13,950 nt of DNA from Thermoplasmata archaeon (GTDB taxonomy: Archaea; Thermoplasmatota; DAOVMN01): NCBI GenBank assembly GCA_030630685.1, contig DAOVMN010000013.1:1-13950 (forward strand), read 5' to 3'. A program made the translations under genes and the position numbers. The notes below the pieces were generated by a model that was not told where the DNA came from, ran no database searches, and worked only from the letters and a program-made list of their open reading frames with translations. Shown here piece by piece: positions 12,366 to 13,950 of this stretch (the first letter of the stretch is position 1; each line of letters opens with the position of its first letter).

Positions 12366-13950
12366 ATGAAAAAGCCACAAACTTTAATTGTTTGGCTGCT
12401 TATCTCAGCAGCTCTATTTGCACTTTCAGTGCTCGCTTTTGAAGCAGGAGCAGAAGAACACGACCCCATCTACATAAACACTAACGAGGGCTTTAATCTC
12501 CCTGGAAATGGGGTGAGCGGCGGAACAGGCACAGAAAATGACCCCTACATCATTTCGGATTGGGACATTACCGCATCCAGTGCAACAGTTGGACAGGGAG
12601 GCATTCACATTGAAAACACAGATGCATATTTTATAATAAGAAATTGTGAGATTCATGATGGAACCGTTACAGGAAAAGACGGTATCTATTTTTCAAATGT
12701 CATAAATGGAAAAATCATAGAAACGGAAATAGACAATAATAGTGATGGAATTTATTTGGATTCTTCCTCAAACAACCAGATAACGGGCAACACCGCAAAT
12801 TCAAATCATGATGGAATTTATTTATATTCCTCCTCAAACAACCAAATAACGGGCAATAACGCAAGTTCAAATGGTGGTGATGGAATTTATTTACATTCTT
12901 CTTCAAACAATAATACCGTAACCAACAACACCGCAAATTCAAATATGTATGGAATTTATTTATATGTTCAATCAAACGACAATATGGTATCGGGCAACAC
13001 TGCAAATTCGAATAGTGAACAGGGAATTGATGTTCGTCATACCTCAAACAACCGGATAAGGGGCAACATCGCGAATTCAAATACCGGTGATGGAATAATG
13101 TGTTTAGGTTCTCCCAACACTTTGATAACTAACAACACCCTAAATTCAAATAGTGATGATGGAATTTTTATAACTATTTCCTCGAACGTCACTCTAACAG
13201 GCAACACCATAAATTCAAATAATTTCGGGATTCATTTATATTCTTCCTCAAACAATACCATAACCAAAAACAGTGCAAATTCAAATAGTGCCTATGGGTT
13301 TTTTTTAAGCTATTCCTCAAATAATAACACTCTAACCGGCAACACTGCAAATTCAAATGCCTGGGGAATTGATCTAATTTCTTCCTCAAACAACATCATA
13401 ATGGGCAATGCTTTTAAAGAAAACAAGGATTGTGATTTTTACATACATGGAACCTGCAACAACAAAATTGAGAACAATACAGGTTCCGGAGATAGGCCGA
13501 TTAAATATTTCAATCATTCTGTAAATTTAGGGAATGAAACTTTATCAGAGTTAATTTTATGCAATGCAGATAACTCGAATATAGACAATGTAACTATTGT
13601 TGGCTCCGCATCACTAAATAACAACGGAGTTTATGTGCGTGGAACAGAGAATTCAAGTTTTACAAATATAATTTCTTCAAATAATAGGCATGGAATTTGT
13701 TTACGTTCTTCCCCAAACAATAAGTTAACTAACAATATTGTAAATTCAAATAGATATGATGGAATTTTTATACGCTCCTCAAACAACCGGATAACCGGAA
13801 ACACTGCAAATTCAAATGGTTATTATGGAATTTCTATAAGGCGTCCCTCAGAAAATAATACCATAACGGGCAATACCGTAAATTCAAATAATATGAGTGG
13901 AATTTATTTAAGAAGTTCCGCAAACAACGAGATAACGGGCAACACTGCAA
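12366..13950 (+). CDS. Secreted PbH1/NosD-like repeat protein (3' end missing)
   Basis: From the ATG at 12366 the frame stays open to the window end (528 codons, no stop), so the gene runs on. A signal peptide is clear: MKKPQTL, then a hydrophobic core ending LSVLAFEAGAEE. Next comes an entry domain (GTENDPYIISDWDIT) like that preceding NosD beta-helices in archaeal surface proteins. From 12741 the chain is a ladder of 22-24-residue turns of the type GIYLYSSSNNQITGNTANSN, ten in a row. An interrupting module (about 13425-13685, including GDRPIKYFNHSVNLGNETLS) is followed by at least four more turns. Asn-rich ladders, stacked Ser and Ile positions and many glycosylation sequons fit an extracellular right-handed beta-helix. 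GAGGTG at 12353-12358 supports the start. Composition is visibly more AT-rich than the two earlier beta-helix genes. The role is unknown: adhesin, surface-layer component or polysaccharide binding are possible. Confidence 0.9.
   Translation, partial: MKKPQTLIVWLLISAALFALSVLAFEAGAEEHDPIYINTNEGFNLPGNGVSGGTGTENDPYIISDWDITASSATVGQGGIHIENTDAYFIIRNCEIHDGTVTGKDGIYFSNVINGKIIETEIDNNSDGIYLDSSSNNQITGNTANSNHDGIYLYSSSNNQITGNNASSNGGDGIYLHSSSNNNTVTNNTANSNMYGIYLYVQSNDNMVSGNTANSNSEQGIDVRHTSNNRIRGNIANSNTGDGIMCLGSPNTLITNNTLNSNSDDGIFITISSNVTLTGNTINSNNFGIHLYSSSNNTITKNSANSNSAYGFFLSYSSNNNTLTGNTANSNAWGIDLISSSNNIIMGNAFKENKDCDFYIHGTCNNKIENNTGSGDRPIKYFNHSVNLGNETLSELILCNADNSNIDNVTIVGSASLNNNGVYVRGTENSSFTNIISSNNRHGICLRSSPNNKLTNNIVNSNRYDGIFIRSSNNRITGNTANSNGYYGISIRRPSENNTITGNTVNSNNMSGIYLRSSANNEITGNTA
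12741..13424 (+). repeat. Ten 66-72-bp coding repeats (beta-helix turns), block 1
   Basis: Ten consecutive units each read roughly GGAATTTATTTA-xxx-TCTTCCTCAAACAAC-xxx-ATAACGGGCAACACC-GCAAATTCAAAT, with three-base length changes between units. The AAT-TCA-AAT codons for Asn-Ser-Asn are nearly invariant (one TCG) across the units, so the DNA itself, not just the protein, is repetitive. Confidence 0.92.
13686..13950 (+). repeat. Same coding repeats, block 2 (continues past the window)
   Basis: After a non-repeat module, the turn repeats resume with at least four units (RHGICLRSSPNNKLTNNIVN and relatives) and are cut by the window edge. The Asn-Ser-Asn codons AAT-TCA-AAT persist in each complete unit. 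Confidence 0.88.

Noticed and set aside
13299..13306. Run of eight T as an archaeal terminator
   Set aside because: It lies inside the open frame of the repeat gene (GGG-TTT-TTT-TTA) with the gene continuing for at least 640 bases.
12715..13389. Antisense ORFs with repeated Cys (LNLRCCPLSGCLR-type) that look like a Cys-repeat protein
   Set aside because: They are the reverse complement of the beta-helix turn repeats: AAT-TCA-AAT and neighbours read backwards as repeated Leu/Asn/Cys codons. The + strand has a signal peptide, ribosome site and uninterrupted frame.
12741..13950. CRISPR-like array, because of regularly spaced short repeats
   Set aside because: The period is 66-72 bases in multiples of three, repeats are imperfect, the 'spacers' are also similar, and the whole stretch is an open coding frame with a signal peptide.
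1..13950. tRNA, rRNA, insertion sequence ends, transposase or integrase genes
   Set aside because: None seen on reading both strands; the repeats found are all coding or leader tandem repeats without terminal inverted repeats.

Overview
The window looks like archaeal DNA, most likely euryarchaeotal (a methanogen relative or a Thermoplasmatota-type lineage). The evidence is the combination of DUF2149, DUF2162 and an ExbB/MotA-like channel, a set found mainly in methanogens and related archaea; NosD-like parallel beta-helix surface proteins rich in Asn-X-Ser/Thr sites; an archaeal-type PKD domain; and ribosome binding sites of the GGAGG/GGTGA type. All genes I accept are on the + strand. Many are joined by a TAA-A-ATG junction or a direct stop/start abutment, so positions 1 to about 12223 may be one long transcription unit or a few coupled ones. 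The lineage is inferred; there is no rRNA or marker gene here.

Layout. (1) 1-1905: 3' part of a large wall or membrane-anchored beta-helix protein with a PKD domain, a C-terminal membrane anchor and an acidic tail. (2) 1902-2240: DUF2149, a one-span protein that resembles ExbD/TolR. (3) 2338-3255: a four-span protein with a cytosolic SAM-dependent methyltransferase domain. (4) 3256-5226: a second Cys-containing beta-helix protein, related to the first. (5) 5228-6568: a signal peptide, acidic linker and TPR-like repeats fused to a seven-span DUF2162 transporter-like domain, with a 24-bp minisatellite at its 5' end. (6) 6570-7469: an ExbB/TolQ/MotA-like channel subunit with a highly repetitive charged tail. 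(7) 7476-7664: a truncated flavodoxin. (8) 7688-8125: a SRPBCC-fold protein. (9) 8129-8863: a ZIP/GufA-type metal transporter. (10) 8865-8936: a possible 23-residue ORF. (11) 8940-9659 and 9761-12223: an ABC ATPase and an 8-span FtsX/MacB-type permease, separated by a repeat that multiplies a ribosome binding site. (12) 12366 to the window end: a third, very different beta-helix gene made of 22-24-residue repeats, open at the window edge.

How the genes may work together. DUF2149, DUF2162 and ExbB are known to travel together in archaea. Here they are interleaved with secreted beta-helix proteins and a membrane methyltransferase, and followed by a metal transporter and a lipoprotein-release-type ABC system. 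The simplest inference is an ion-gradient-powered, ExbBD-like envelope complex that acts on or through surface beta-helix proteins, perhaps in metal or cofactor acquisition or in envelope assembly. The sequence supports the parts list strongly and the mechanism only weakly.
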